From positions 2,046,001 to 2,110,000 of the forward strand of contig NC_057374.1 in assembly GCF_016906535.1 (NCBI RefSeq): a stretch of 64,000 bases of DNA. The letters run 5' to 3'. A program made the position numbers and the translations under genes. A model generated the notes under the pieces. That model was not told the DNA's origin. It did not search any database and saw only the letters and a program-made list of their open reading frames with translations. This stretch comes from Rhizoctonia solani (lineage: Eukaryota > Basidiomycota > Agaricomycetes > Cantharellales > Ceratobasidiaceae). Of this stretch, positions 1-11,780 are shown one piece after another; the first letter of the stretch is position 1; the number at the start of each line of letters is the position of its first letter.

Positions 1-2292
1 AACAAGAACAAGTTCGCACGTAGAGTCGATGGGGCCGAGATATCAGCAAATACCGTCAATTCGTATCTTAAGATAATGATGGTTTACAATTTAGGTGGAT
101 GGGTACCGAGCCTTTCTGTGGGTCATCAAGTTTGGCCTAGCACCACATTGAATTACGACATCGTGTGAGGCGTCGCCCTTTTCAAATACATCCTCGCTAA
201 GTGAGTAATAGGGGCTGTATGTTAACAATTTAAGCCACTCTACAGAGCTGAACAAGTTGAAGTAATTGCCGGAGTATATATGTTCCTTTATACCATCAAT
301 CTAACAAAGACAAAGCTCGAGGGGAAGGTCCACAGTCAGAATAAGAAAATGAAAGTACCCCAGCGTCATACCTGGGTCCGGCTACAGATGGTTGAGCAAC
401 TTGTACATATGATTCCTGTAGGGCTCTATTCTCGCCTGATGAATCACTCAGGAATGCCGCCAAGCAGGCGTTGCGGAGCGTGGAAGAGACGGACACGGGT
501 AAAGGAAGCAATCCCGCGACTGTGGACGGCGCAGCAGCTCGCCATGCGGGAATGTATGGTAGAAGTGTAGAAATATCATTTATATAGTAGTAAATACAAG
601 ACGAATCTGGAATGTACTGGAACATGCATGTAATCGAGTCAAGCGACAATACCTAGTCATATACTAGATGACTCGACTATAATGTAAAGGTATAAATACG
701 GGTGCACTCGACCGTATAGTACCTCACTTCTCTTTTCTCTCGATTCACACTACTGTCTTTACTATCGTTTTGTATTCATACAATCCTATTTACAATATTA
801 TTCTTTCTACAAGAAGGGGTAGCTATCACACAATAAATCAATATTCTCAAAAAGCCTGAGACCCGAGTCACAATCAAATGAGATTAACTACATAGGATTC
901 TAAGCGATTGAACTTGTGATGGGCCTTGTGGATCAGTTCATTCTAGAGACACTCCAAGCAACGCCGTTAACTAACGGTGTAGAGTTCGTAGCAGCGGTGC
1001 GTATGATGGACTCGGTCGATAGTTCTCAAACACGTGCAAATGAGCCAAGTTGATTATGTCAGTCTCAATACCGTGTGAACCCAACAGCGATAGTGCTTAT
1101 GGTGGCTATTTCAATGCGATTGCCCTAGGTGTTTTATGTTGACACGTACGAGCGGAATGATATTCCGAGACGATACCTTGGGTTGGACGCTCCCACACTC
1201 ACCAGGCACCATTTGAGCCCGGTTCCACCACCACCACCACCACCACCCCGCCACTCTGCGATGAGGTCAGTATACAGTTACCGATGCACTGTCCTTCCTC
1301 GCTGTGTTACCTTATTGTTATCCATACGAGCACATTGACCTGTCGCCGATAACTCTACCATTCTCAATCGGATACGCACTGCTTCTGACGCTTATGCGAC
1401 CTTTGAGCCATCAGACTCATAATGATAATCCTAGGTCGAGCCTGTTGTTTGAACAATATGGTGAGCATTATATGTTATTGGTGTCTTATCAGGTGATTAC
1501 CGCTCGTCGTATTGAACTACTGCATTTATCAGAATGTGAAAAGCCTTGCTCAGGCTATTGTTTCTCCTCAGGTCAACAAACCAAGAGTATCGTATCGTAG
1601 GCATAGACGTGAGTACGGCACCAGGTACCTACTTTTGCTCAATAGGTTGTCAAGAACGCTGAGACGCAGGCTTGTGGCCCTCCAGCCCACAGGACAGTCC
1701 TTCGTGGGGATCTCAAATAAAACCTACAGTTTTCCGGTTTACTAATCTGGTTGGGCTCCAACATGTGATCACCTCTCCCAACGGTCACCTTCGCATTGCT
1801 CATGATGCTTGACAATCGACCATGCCGGTCACGATCTTATCGAACGGACACCCTGATGTGCTCGGTTGATTCTCCGTTTTTGGGCACCAACAAAATAATG
1901 CTCTAGCTGCCAGGTTAGTGACCGATCTTTATGTCATTAGACCAACCGAGGTTTGGAAACATATGCATTGTCTTTTGGCTTTGATATCATACCGTGCTTG
2001 GCGTTTAATGGATCGTGCATACGGAACTATGAATCAACAACAATCTTCGCAGAATATCATTGATAAACGACGGGTACGTTTGTCGTATGCCTTGCACATA
2101 CACCGGTGGATCTTTGGCTAGGGGACGGAATCATCACACACACTGTACGAACAAACGCTGGTTTCTCCCTCATGGCATGCTACATCCACTCCGAATAGAG
2201 ACCTCAAACACCATTGCCACACTCCCAAAGCGCAGTCGCCCAGTTTGGAAGAGAGAACCCCAAGCAATGACAAAAACACTATATAAATGTAA
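1..2292. other. Gene-poor stretch
   Basis: I see no supported gene here. Short open frames on both strands (longest about 117 codons, around 296-649 on the minus strand) overlap in conflicting frames and resemble no family I recognise. A (CCA)n microsatellite sits at 1225-1247. The sequence could be old decayed repeats, but no terminal repeats are visible. Confidence 0.5.
1225..1247. repeat. (CCA)n microsatellite
   Basis: About seven and a half uninterrupted CCA units lie in non-coding sequence. It is a simple tandem repeat with no assigned function. Confidence 0.9.
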
Positions 2293-3071
2293 GTGTTTAC
2301 CACATCCAAAAACGCTGATGAGATTTCAAAGTACGTTTTTATTAACCTAAAGAGCGAGCTTAGTCACTACATTTCAAAAATGTGGTGGTGCCCAAGGTCT
2401 CTAGTGTCTGATTTATTTGGGCTCACAGGTTTGTTGATTGGTTGGACCCTCGTTCACATCGGCGGTAGATATTGGATTCAAACTGTCAGCTGGCTTGAGT
2501 ATTTATCTTCAAAGTATTTGGGGCTTCGACACGGCGTTGGATTGGAAAATTCTCTAGAGCTTCTGTTCGCCACAGACTGGGACCGAGTCTGCATCGCTCT
2601 CGTTTTATGCGCCCAATACATTGCCTATATGTCATTGGATTCAGCCTCGTTGGATCTACCCAGTGTATTCAACAAAGCTGGTACCTCGGAGGAGCCATAG
2701 CGGCCTATTGCTTGCTTGCTTGCTTGTTTCGCGTTGGAATAAGCCTGATTCTCTCGTGCTGCTGGTGGGTATCCAAGCCACTCTCATCAATTGATATCTA
2801 TACACCCAGCACGAGATCTTCACAACTGAATTGCAAAAGAGATTCAACATATCGTGAAAGCGTCAAGGACCGGTTTTGGGACTTAAATGGCATCGTGGCA
2901 CGAAACGCAGGTTGCTGTCAAGTGTGCCTGTGTGTGGTTATAGGCGGCCTTTTAGTTTATCATCTCAAGCCGGATGCCGAGAGCGGTGAATACCAACTTT
3001 ACGACAGTCACGTGAAGGGTTGCACAAGATGGTTTGGCTCGTGGATCCATCAATTCTCGTGCTTCCGTTAA
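2293..3071 (+). other. Uncharacterised overlapping open frames
   Basis: Two overlapping plus-strand frames (2293-2700, 135 codons; 2607-3071, 154 codons) encode fairly hydrophobic sequence. The first is rich in Trp, Leu and Tyr; the second has Cys-rich hydrophobic runs. They are the longest open frames upstream of the receptor gene and could be exons of an intron-containing membrane protein or a relic. I recognise no domain and could not find a convincing spliced model. A TTGC microsatellite (2708-2726) lies just past the stop of the first frame. Confidence 0.2.
2708..2726. repeat. (TTGC)n microsatellite
   Basis: A short tetranucleotide tract of TTGC units, with no further role visible. Confidence 0.8.
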
Positions 3072-3543
3072 GTTTGTTCCGCCTCACAGGGTACCAGTAT
3101 TGATATTCTCGAAGCTACAACACTAGTCTTGTCGACAACCTTCAGTCTACGACCTCAGGTTCAACAACAACTCGAATTGCCTCATTAGACGCTAGCGCCC
3201 ATTGGACGCATTCTGGACCCTATTTCATCGGGGTTCTGACAGGTTCTCTTTTCAGTCCATCACACCAAGACATTATGTGTCAACTCGATTTGCGCAGTTC
3301 CGAGATGGAATAGGTGTTCTTTGAAACTTCTTTGCTTCGCCTTGAGACGGAGAAGAGGATGCCCCCCTGCGGCCGAGGCTGCCGAGACACCAGAAAACCA
3401 CTCGCTGGATCTACACACATATAAGACTTGCCTATCTACCGAGCCAAATAACCTTTTTCCGACTTCCCCCATACTACTAAGGCCCCGACCGTGACGTCGT
3501 TTGGGACGTTTATCAGACGTTCAATTATAACGGGGACTGATAT

Positions 3544-5265
3544 ATGATGGATGATTATGGAGATGTTAGCTTTGGTTATGAGGCGGATTATGGGTTGCCT
3601 GGCAACCGTGTTGGGCTAGCGGTATGTTGTTTGGCCACTTCTTCTACAAATTATTGAGGATTTTCTAAAGCTCATTGGTGCAATGGGTCTAATATCAGCA
3701 TTATCCACCTTGGTTCTCATAGGCTATATTATGGTGGGGTACTTGGTGTGTGAGCTATGGTCGAAGCGCTGACATTACTTTCAAGTACTATACTTTTATT
3801 AGTAAAGATCATGACCAACCTATGGTACAAGGCATACGCTCCTTCACGCACAGCGCGCTAGGAGTTTTCCTATGCAGCCTTCTCATCAGCGATATGATCC
3901 AAGGCGCGGCTTTTGCAATCAACTTTAAATGGGCGGCTGATGGAAGCGTGCATTCGGGCCTGGCATGTACTGCTCAAGGTAAGGTCCTTGAAGTCGGCTT
4001 TTCCGAATGAAATTAACAATATACAGGCGCTGTGTCTCAGTTCGGAGATTTAGGATCTGCTTTATGGTCGCTGGCAATTTCGATGCACACTTTCAGGTAG
4101 GCGGCACACCCAACCCAAAGTTGTTCATCACGACTCATATCACACATATTAGTCTGTTATTTCTTGTCCAAAAGCCGCCTGTATGGTTGACGTGGATGAT
4201 ATTTATCGTTGGTTGGGTACTCATAGCCGTGTTACCGATTCTCGGCCCGTATGGGATTCAAAAGCTCGAGACCAAGGGAGAGTTTTATGGAGTATCGGGC
4301 GCTTGGTGCTGGATTGGGCATGGATACCAGTTAGAAAGATTCCTATACGTTTATGTATGTGGAACATTTGGTAGCTAAGAACAACAGCTAACCTCGTATA
4401 GATGTGGATCTTTCTGTCTCTTGTCACCTCGCTCATACTTTACGGTGCGGATAACCAATTTTTTCCAGTTAATTCTGACCTCATCGATTTGAACTTAGGC
4501 CTCGTATACCTTCGTTTTTCTGGTCGTCTCGTACTTAAAAAAGGAAGGTTTCACTGGAGCTCTAAGCCGACGGGTTGGTCATCTGGACTTTTTTCCTCCG
4601 GGGTACACGAACCTACTGCGACATCGCGCCCGTACAGTACTTTCCAGTCACACTCGCCATCGCAACGTATGACTGAATCGGAAAAGAATGGGATCGGGAA
4701 ACACTTAAAGTCAATTTCGAAGCGGCTGATGCTGTATCCGCTCGGTGAGCTGCACGAAAAGCTAACTGGAGGTCTGACTGATAGACTCGAATAGTATATT
4801 CAGTCGTGACTTTGCCAGTTGCCGCGTGTCGTATAGGCGCTGTTTCTGGATGGAAGCCTCCTTTACCTATGTACATCTTTGCAGGGGTGAGTCAATTTAG
4901 CAGTCAGCCTTACTTTCAAATTAACTATTTTGTAGATATCATTTACTAGCTCTGGCTTAACTAATGTTATCCTCTTCATCGTCACTCGACACGCACTGCT
5001 GCGCAAAGTTGTATCCGTTCGACCGCAAATACATGTAACCACTCATCAAGTTACCGTTCTCGAAGACGCCCGGGGAGTGCAAACTATCCACCTGCCTCGA
5101 TTGGGGAAGCCCTCTGAAGATCGCGAGTCCAACAGCGACAACAGTGTGTCAGAAGAACTTGACGAGTCCTTCGGGATGTCCAAAAAGTACGAGTCGGTTC
5201 CGGCTGGCTCTGCCCCACCCTCTCCAAACCCGGCGGGAAACGCGTCCACTACTCGATTATCATAG
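3544..5265 (+). CDS. Git3/cAMP-receptor-like seven-transmembrane GPCR
   Basis: This is probably a plasma-membrane G-protein-coupled receptor of the fungal Git3/cAMP-receptor-like class, which in yeasts signals nutrients (glucose) through G-alpha to cAMP. The model has nine exons: 3544-3621, 3671-3745, 3786-3978, 4027-4096, 4153-4354, 4402-4444, 4499-4744, 4795-4886 and 4936-5265. They join in frame to 442 aa. Seen: a short acidic N-terminus, then hydrophobic segments including LIGAMGLISALSTLVLIGYI, the TM3-like GDLGSALWSLAISMHTF, a Trp/Cys extracellular segment (GAWCWIGHGY), a long basic third intracellular loop (about residues 225-300), and a final TM ending in an IVTRHALL-type motif. The tail is Ser/Glu/Pro-rich. 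TM-helix order and the GVSGAWCW-type loop fit the family. The second intron (40 bp) is unusually short. The ligand cannot be inferred. The next genes downstream are transcription factors on the opposite strand, so no operon-like link exists. Confidence 0.85.
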
Positions 5266-5340
5266 CCCGATTATTGTTATTGATTTGAATATTCCTTTGG
5301 TATGTTTAGATACTTCAGGACGCTTAGCCTTGGTAACCCT

Positions 5341-5360
5341 CGTTCGTTCGTTCGTTCGTT
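5341..5360. repeat. (CGTT)5 microsatellite
   Basis: Five perfect CGTT units lie just 3' of the receptor stop codon, probably in the 3' untranslated region or just beyond it. Confidence 0.9.
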
Positions 5361-7027
5361 CTTCGTTTCTCTCTGTATTACCTCGGACACATTTGGACTG
5401 ATGTGACATGTGCCTTCTTGTATACTGCTTCATGAAACATACATCCTACATTCCTTCTATAATCGCAACACTTTTACTATGTACACTTGGTCATACAATA
5501 GAGAGTTCGTGCGGGCATTCTAAGACCAAAACGAGCCAGAGTGCGGATATTCTGGAGCCACCAAGTTTTTTTATGATACTTCGCTAGTCAACATTGAGTG
5601 TTCTCAATAAATCATCACAGTATCAATGAGAATAGTGTCCAGGGCTTGGTTTGGAGGTAAACAACACGGCTGGTTATTTACATTGTACGAGGCCAATATA
5701 CTGAAAACAAGTATGTATGTTTCAACAACAATTGAGCTGAAACAGAAGTCAATATGTACTTATTTGGGTATCAAATCTCTCCTAGTACAGTCCATGCTGA
5801 GGAAGACATACTGAATTTATTGCATTCAGGCCATATCATACTAAAAAGAAAATTTTCACCGACATACTAGATCTCGGTATCTTATTATATTATGCCACAG
5901 CGAATATAGCATTCAGCATTTGATAAGCCCCCAATAATGTGTTCATTGAATTTATAGCATGTCGTTTCGTCTGTTACCTCAGAAACGTTAAGGCTTCCAT
6001 AGCTGTCTGTTGCGGATTTGCACTTTTCGATAGAATAGTGGCATTCGTGGTGTAGAGCGCAATCAACTTTCTAGTGTGTCAACTATTGCACATTATAAGA
6101 GGCCCATCTTATTTAATCTTTTTGTTATTATTATCTATTAACGCGAGGGAAGCCGTGGGAAAGCCGACTAGCCTCAGAGACATTTTTGACAGCGAACTAA
6201 GGTACACCCCGTCCGCGAACCAGAAAACACACCGCCGACCGCCCCCACCCGGAGGTACGACGGGTCGTAAAGCTCGTTCACATAACGGATAACTTCGCCT
6301 TGTAATTGCGCATATACATACATATGTCGATTTGGCACGTGATACACCCCCTTGAACGGACAAGATTTATGCACAGTTGTGTTATATGCACATACCTGTG
6401 CGCATAAGTCCCATCTCAACACCTAATAGTTATGTCGCAACATATTTAAAACAAAAAAAATTCTGTCGCAGGAAGCCATTGTAGCTGGAGTATTTCTGAA
6501 TTCTGTATATTTGTTTCGGCCCTCACAAAATCAAAGTTAACCTGTACTCAAATCTGACCTCTGCACATGTACAATATGTATACATGTATGAACAGATGTT
6601 TATATTGACGTAAAATGTCGGTTATTAACACGATTCGAGTGGGAGCCCGGACCCTCCTTTGGCGTGCTAGAGGTATTGGTTGGGTCACCCAAGACTGCGA
6701 CCGTTGGGGTAGGGGGTACACGGGGGATGCTCCCCAGTCGCATGTATATAGCACGTGCTTGCATACGCGAAGATTCATTCCTTCCACAGCTACACATCCC
6801 CGTCTCCACCGTCCAGGTTGAAGACTTAGGAGAGGCATAAAATGGTGACTTTGTTTCATAGATGGTGCTTACTGAAGTGCATGAGGTTAGAAATAACACC
6901 CCGCGTTTTATACTCCGGAATGATAGGGCAGAATGGCGTCTGGTTAACTCACCAACACATTGTTCACATGTAGCTCCCAGGTCGTTACTCGTGTAATAGA
7001 AATGTCAAATGTACTAAAAAAAGTAGC

Positions 7028-7234
7028 CCACGTGACTGTAAGGTTACACTCAGCAAGTTTGAGCTGGATTTTATCAGAAAATGTCCACGTGACTGTAATT
7101 TTTTTAATACACGTCCATATATAAACAATACGGAAGCTACATGCGAACTAGGCAAACCGCTCACAAAACCAAAGCCGAACCGTAAAAAGCTACAGGGAAC
7201 CAGAAGGCACAGAACAGAAGCCACGTGACTGTAA
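7028..7234. repeat. Three direct copies of CCACGTGACTGTAA
   Basis: Perfect 14-bp copies start at 7028, 7085 and 7221 in the same orientation, 57 and 136 bp apart. Each contains a CACGTG E-box, the core bound by bHLH factors in fungi. A degenerate relative occurs near 27565. The sequence between copies is only loosely similar, so this could be a decayed minisatellite or transposon-end debris rather than a regulatory array. No gene start is close enough to assign it as a promoter. Confidence 0.6.
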
Positions 7235-7623
7235 GTCACCATCTGGGCCACGTCAAGTTCCCATTCACCGCGGTTCGCCGTCACTGTTGCTTTATATGTT
7301 ATGTTGTACGACATAGTACGACATATCAGTCATACCTGAAGAACTGGTCCTAACTCGCACAACGTGTCCTTGATCCTGATTATATTTTCATGAATCTAAA
7401 TATTGCTGTTGGTCGATGATTCTCTCAAGTTTGTGTCTGACTACCTTGCATCATGAAAAAGGCTCTTTCTCCCTGATTATTACACCTGTCCAGTAAGCTC
7501 TATAGCAGGCGATCGGTCCATCGTGTCCCGAGCAAGTCTCTTAAATAATGAAGTGCCTTGGCTCATTTCAACCCTTGAATTTAATAACAGGCTGTAGGTA
7601 TTATACATGATTAATCTTTGTGT

Positions 7624-10008
7624 TCACGCAGCAAGATTCACCCCTGCGAGGGATTCCAGATCCTCGCTCATAGGAATCGCAATGTGCCAAACTTCGCCAA
7701 TAATCTTCAACGCATAAATACATGAGTCAATCCCTTCTATTGCCGTCGCTCGCTTCTTCTTTGATGCACTAGATGCTGAGTCGCGCTCAATGACGAGGGC
7801 CGAACCGCATGCGTGTATAGCCTTATGTTATATTGTTGGCATCAGACCGAAATTTGGCTAAATCAACATACCTTGATCAAGTTACGAGGAAAAAATCGTA
7901 ATCCGAATTGTTTATCGAATGTATTGAATAGTTGAACAAGTTTCTCGGTTGCACGCGCGCACATCTTTATGGAGAGCTCTCTGACAGGCTCGCTAGTTGA
8001 AATCGACAGTTGCTCAGCGAGAGGGAAATGCGAATGGAGGATGAACCACCAATATGTGATGTGAAGAGTGAGGATCGGGGGGAAGGTCAGTGTCGCCCGT
8101 TGACGAATCATCACTCCATCGGGGAGGTTGTTGAACCAGGTTTCTAGTTCAAGACTGAAATTTTCAGTAGGTCATAAGGCGAGAGTATGGATTGATATAG
8201 CTCACTGGATATCAAGAATGATTTGTTTATCGGTAACCCTACCGAAAGGAACATCAATTACATCCAAAACGATAGAGTGAAAACACTTACGCGCCATCAG
8301 TTATTCTAATGATGATATTAATAAGCCTAGACAATTGGATAAAGCATCGAGCAGAAAACTTGAAATAATCTTCGTGTGTGAGTAACTCTGTTAATGAGCT
8401 AGTCAAAGGAGATCGACTATCGGGTTCGACTGCTATCGGGCAGATAATGGGCGCTTTTGGAACTGGGTATTCGCTTGGCCTATTCATTTCCAAGGCCTGA
8501 TGCTATAAGTCAGAATACCCAGAGTTTCAAAGACAAATTTTGCACGCCGCACCATAAGGGATTCTATTCGGTCAAACAACCAGCTGAGTCAGTCGTGGGT
8601 GTCCGGGTTACGATAGAGTCATCCCACCTTGAATAAAAACGGACCAGAGATGCCAATCTCGGATGAGTGGATCGAATAAAATAGGACCTACGGATCAGAT
8701 AATCAGCAATAGAGTCTCTGGGCTCCAGCCTAAAATCAACCCACGGAGTCGAGCCGCCCGTATGGCCATTCCTAAACGATATGTTTAAGTGGGATTGTAG
8801 CACCAAAGATAAGCAGAAAGACGCACCCATATACATGTACCCAATTTTAGCTTGCCCTATGCCAGAGTGATGTTCGGATAGCAGAGCAAGCGAAACCATT
8901 AAACTTGAGCTTGGATTGTTGAACTCGTCATCAAGCCACTTCTTTGCATGCGTCGCGAGCTTTTCCCGTGTCTTTCTTTCTCGCATCTGAGGGTTGTCTG
9001 AGAATCCGGCCCCAAACGTGAGCAACGAGCAGTGTAAAAGTGGAGTATAATACCTGGATCCTTCGGCCATGCGTTCTGGCACGGCTTCAGGGCCCAGGCA
9101 CTCGAGAAATTGGGCAAGGAATGTATCTGGAAGGAGACCAAAAGAGCAACATGCCCCATAGCTAAAGCATCGAGATAAAATGATGTCATGTTCGAGCTGG
9201 GACAGATAAATCGGGGAAAGATCGGGAAGATTGCGGTTCCATTGACAAACAAGGCTGGCGCGATGCGCAGGATACTGTTCGTCCAACGGAATGCTTGTAT
9301 CGATGTTGAAAATGTATTGGTACCTGAGAGCAGGGGCTGTTGGGGGTAGATTGACTAAAGGAATCTCGATGGGAGAGATCTTAGTGGACTGAACAAGATG
9401 AGGAAGCTCGGTGGAAGCATGCAAGTGAAGCAGTGGCTGATATGTAGGCCCATAAATGTTAGCAACAAAACTCTCGTGGTGAAATTTATGTACCTTTGCC
9501 TGAGTCTGCGTCGCTGGTATTGGCTGCATCAAAGCAGTACTCAGCGGCGGACTATCAAAGCTCCAACGAACCTCGGCGGGCACGGGGCTATAATCTGAAA
9601 GCACACTTGGGGGGTGGGGGGACGTGGTATGGGAGGAAGGCGCTTGGGGCTGCTTTCTTAGTTGAGCGATCTCAGACTCGAGCTGTTGGATCTTCACTCG
9701 GAGACTCTCTACGAACTGCTTCGTCGCAGGGCGTCCGCTATCCTCCCCATCCTGCCCCCATGTGCACTGGACGCAGTCAGCAACTACCAGTGCAGAAAGG
9801 GGCTAACAACTCACCTCATGTCCCTAAGACCGAGGGCTGGAACACGATCAGCTAGTACTCAGATTCAGGGAAAGCTTACACTTGTTGAACACGGTCCACA
9901 CATTGGCTGGACGCCATCACACTTGCATCTGCGGCGCCGACAGCTGTTGCATGCACGGGAGACGTATTGACGACGACGACGAGACGGTCCGGCTTCAGGC
10001 TGAGACAT
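7624..10008 (-). CDS. Zn2Cys6 transcription factor, tandem paralogue 1
   Basis: Nuclear zinc-cluster regulator with a fungal-specific (fungal_trans-like) middle domain. Exon 1 (9880-10008, 43 codons) carries a basic start and the cluster CNSCRRRRCKCDGVQPMCGPC. A 9-nt exon (9815-9823) adds Gly-His-Glu. Exon 3 (from 9766) begins with the sixth Cys (CTW), giving the canonical C-x2-C-x6-C-x6-C-x2-C-x6-C. A coiled-coil-like linker follows (VKIQQLESEIAQLRKQ), then the regulatory domain: QYIFNIDTS, a WNRNLPDL segment, LLHCSLLTFGAGFSDNP, and a KKWLDDEFN to IGYMYMG block. The next small exon encodes MAIRAAR. The last exons give LRFFPRNLIK and, after an intron, a C-terminus rich in charged residues ending at 7624. 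All four paralogues share this layout. Exons between about 8830 and 8290 are approximate. The stretch near 9440-9496 could be a 57-bp in-frame intron or coding. Target genes are unknown. Confidence 0.85.
9815..9823 (-). other. 9-nt micro-exon (Gly-His-Glu) of paralogue 1
   Basis: GGACATGAG lies between a 56-bp intron (9824-9879) and a 48-bp intron (9767-9814), both GT-AG and phase 0. It supplies the last three residues before the sixth zinc-cluster Cys. Without it the Cys5-Cys6 spacing falls from six residues to three. Confidence 0.8.
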
Positions 10009-11487
10009 GGTGTTGAAGATTCAGGGATGCATGGTCAAAGGGCTACCAGGACTAGGAACTTTTAAAGGGGTGAAAGCGCTGGCTCGTGTCTACGGTGAGG
10101 GGATGTGGCTATAATGCGACTTCTTTTTTTGGGTGGATGTTCTTCACGGAGTAGTTAGGTGACTAGCTGGCCGTGCGGGAGTGTGGCGGACTGATGCCCC
10201 CCTGCCTGAGACGGAATCACCCCGGAAACGGTAACGTCAGTTTAAAAAAATTGTAATTTCCGGACTCTTACTCGAGCATAATTCACTGTCGGACAGAAGT
10301 AATAAGTCCAGCCACAGAAAAAAATCTTTGGTTTAGTCACGACACACAGCGTTTGGACAAATATACGGCCCTCAACTGTAAAAATAGTGCTTGTATGCTA
10401 TGCTTACTAATGTAGCCATTAGCAGTCTGTTCAAAGAGCTTTCCGCGCACCCTCCTACTTTAATTCGATTCTTATTCGATCCACCCGGGGTGGGGCCGTC
10501 TCAGTTCCGTGCGATATCTGGTGCTGCAAGATCATCACAGCTCCGTCATCATTCCGTGTGATATCCGTATGACCGATGGCAGCCGGTGTTTATCTTGCAT
10601 AATTGTCATGCGGTAACTTATGATTACAAGTATTGTTGGACAAAAATCACTCAAGTACTCACCCCCTCCCCCCCAAAGAACTCTCCAAAAGCCGATATCA
10701 GACGTCTATATAGGTTACCTCATCTTAAGAACGAATAGCTGTTAGTATCAAGCCAAGACACCCCGGCCCCAATAAGGGGTCGATTATCTGCTTATACTCT
10801 GTCTAATAGAAGGTCCATTCTATCGAAAAGTCATAGGTTGAAATAGGTCTAGTATCATCCAGCATTTCGAAAACTCAAGCCATATGCATATCGCCCTGTG
10901 CATGTTTTCCCGCTGCTAGCTTGGTAGTCTCATATACGTGTGACATGTACGTCACGAACGTCATGTCTGTGCCCTTCATTCAATTCTATGATCAGAATAG
11001 CCTTATTCAGCAACCCTCACCTAGGAGTAAAAAAAGTCTCATTAAAGGAATTTACAAGCTAATTCAGGATATGTATTGAACAGACACCCGATGACCATGG
11101 CATTGTGTCATTTACTCCCACACTCCTCGTAAATTCTGACGCCTTTCGAGATGGCCCAAGAAGGTGACACAGATATCTGGAGCCAGGGTACCCAGTACCC
11201 CTCCTGGCTGGTTTATTTGCCTTCTTTACATGCCGCCGGAACATCTCGCTGGTGGCGCTCCACATGCACAGCCACCGGGACTCTCGAGCTCCTCCTAAAA
11301 CCGAGGGATGACTGAACTAACAGATAGCCAGCCGGTCATTTGTGGGAACCTTTCGGTGATTTGTGGTCATATAGTCGATGCTATTGGGTGAACACGTCTT
11401 CTTAAGCCAAAAACTTTCGCTAAATTTAGCTATATGCATAAGTTCTTGTCTATACATTTCTTCATCTTAAAGGAAGCCCGAAGACCC

Positions 11488-11609
11488 TACAGTCGGGACG
11501 CTTGACCTGCAGACTTTGTACAGAAAAGCCGCGTGTTGCGCCACTTTACTATTTATTTTTAAACTCAGCCAGTGTCTTCCCATACTGCAGGCCAAGAGTC
11601 CCGACTGTA
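11488..11609. mobile_element. MITE-like element, copy 1
   Basis: The unit of about 122 bp starts TACAGTCGGGACGCTTG and ends with its near-perfect inverse (CAAGAGTCCCGACTGTA). A CTGCAG sits just inside each end. The terminal TA on both sides fits a TA target duplication as in Tc1/mariner-type elements. It has no coding capacity. It is non-autonomous and its source transposase is not in the window. Confidence 0.7.
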
Positions 11610-11643
11610 TTTCACAACAATGTGATAATCTTTTTGTCTGTAA

Positions 11644-11780
11644 TACAGTAGGGACTCTTGTCCTGCAGCATGAGAAGACACTAGCCGAGCTTAAAAATAA
11701 ACAATAAAGTGGAGTAATACGCAGATTTTCAATACAAAGTCTGCAGGTCAAGAATCTGCAGGTCAAGAGTCCCGACTGTA
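11644..11780. mobile_element. MITE-like element, copy 2 (inverted)
   Basis: This second unit of about 137 bp is related to copy 1 but in reverse order, separated from it by 34 bp. It starts TACAGTAGGGACTCTTG and ends CAAGAGTCCCGACTGTA. Its interior (taaaaataaacaataaagtgg) is the inverse of the copy 1 interior, so the pair could fold into a large hairpin. A short CTGCAGGTCAAGA segment is duplicated at its right end (about 11743-11770). Confidence 0.7.

Larger units (their letters stand above)
5266..7623. other. Intergenic stretch with short repeats
   Basis: I found no supported gene between the receptor and the first regulator, which converge here. The stretch holds a (CGTT)5 microsatellite at 5341-5360 and the three-copy CACGTG-containing repeat at 7028-7234. 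A 109-codon minus-strand frame (6985-7314) is generated by that repeat and is not treated as a gene. Confidence 0.5.

Noticed and set aside
296..649. 117-codon minus-strand open frame near the left edge
   Set aside because: It begins with a non-ATG codon, overlaps a plus-strand frame of similar length and has no recognisable features.
6985..7314. 109-codon minus-strand frame with an internal SHVASVL repeat
   Set aside because: The repeat in the protein comes from the CCACGTGACTGTAA DNA repeat, and there is no other sign of coding.
9496..9970. Plus-strand open frames of 102-119 codons
   Set aside because: They are antisense to the zinc cluster and linker of tandem regulator 1.
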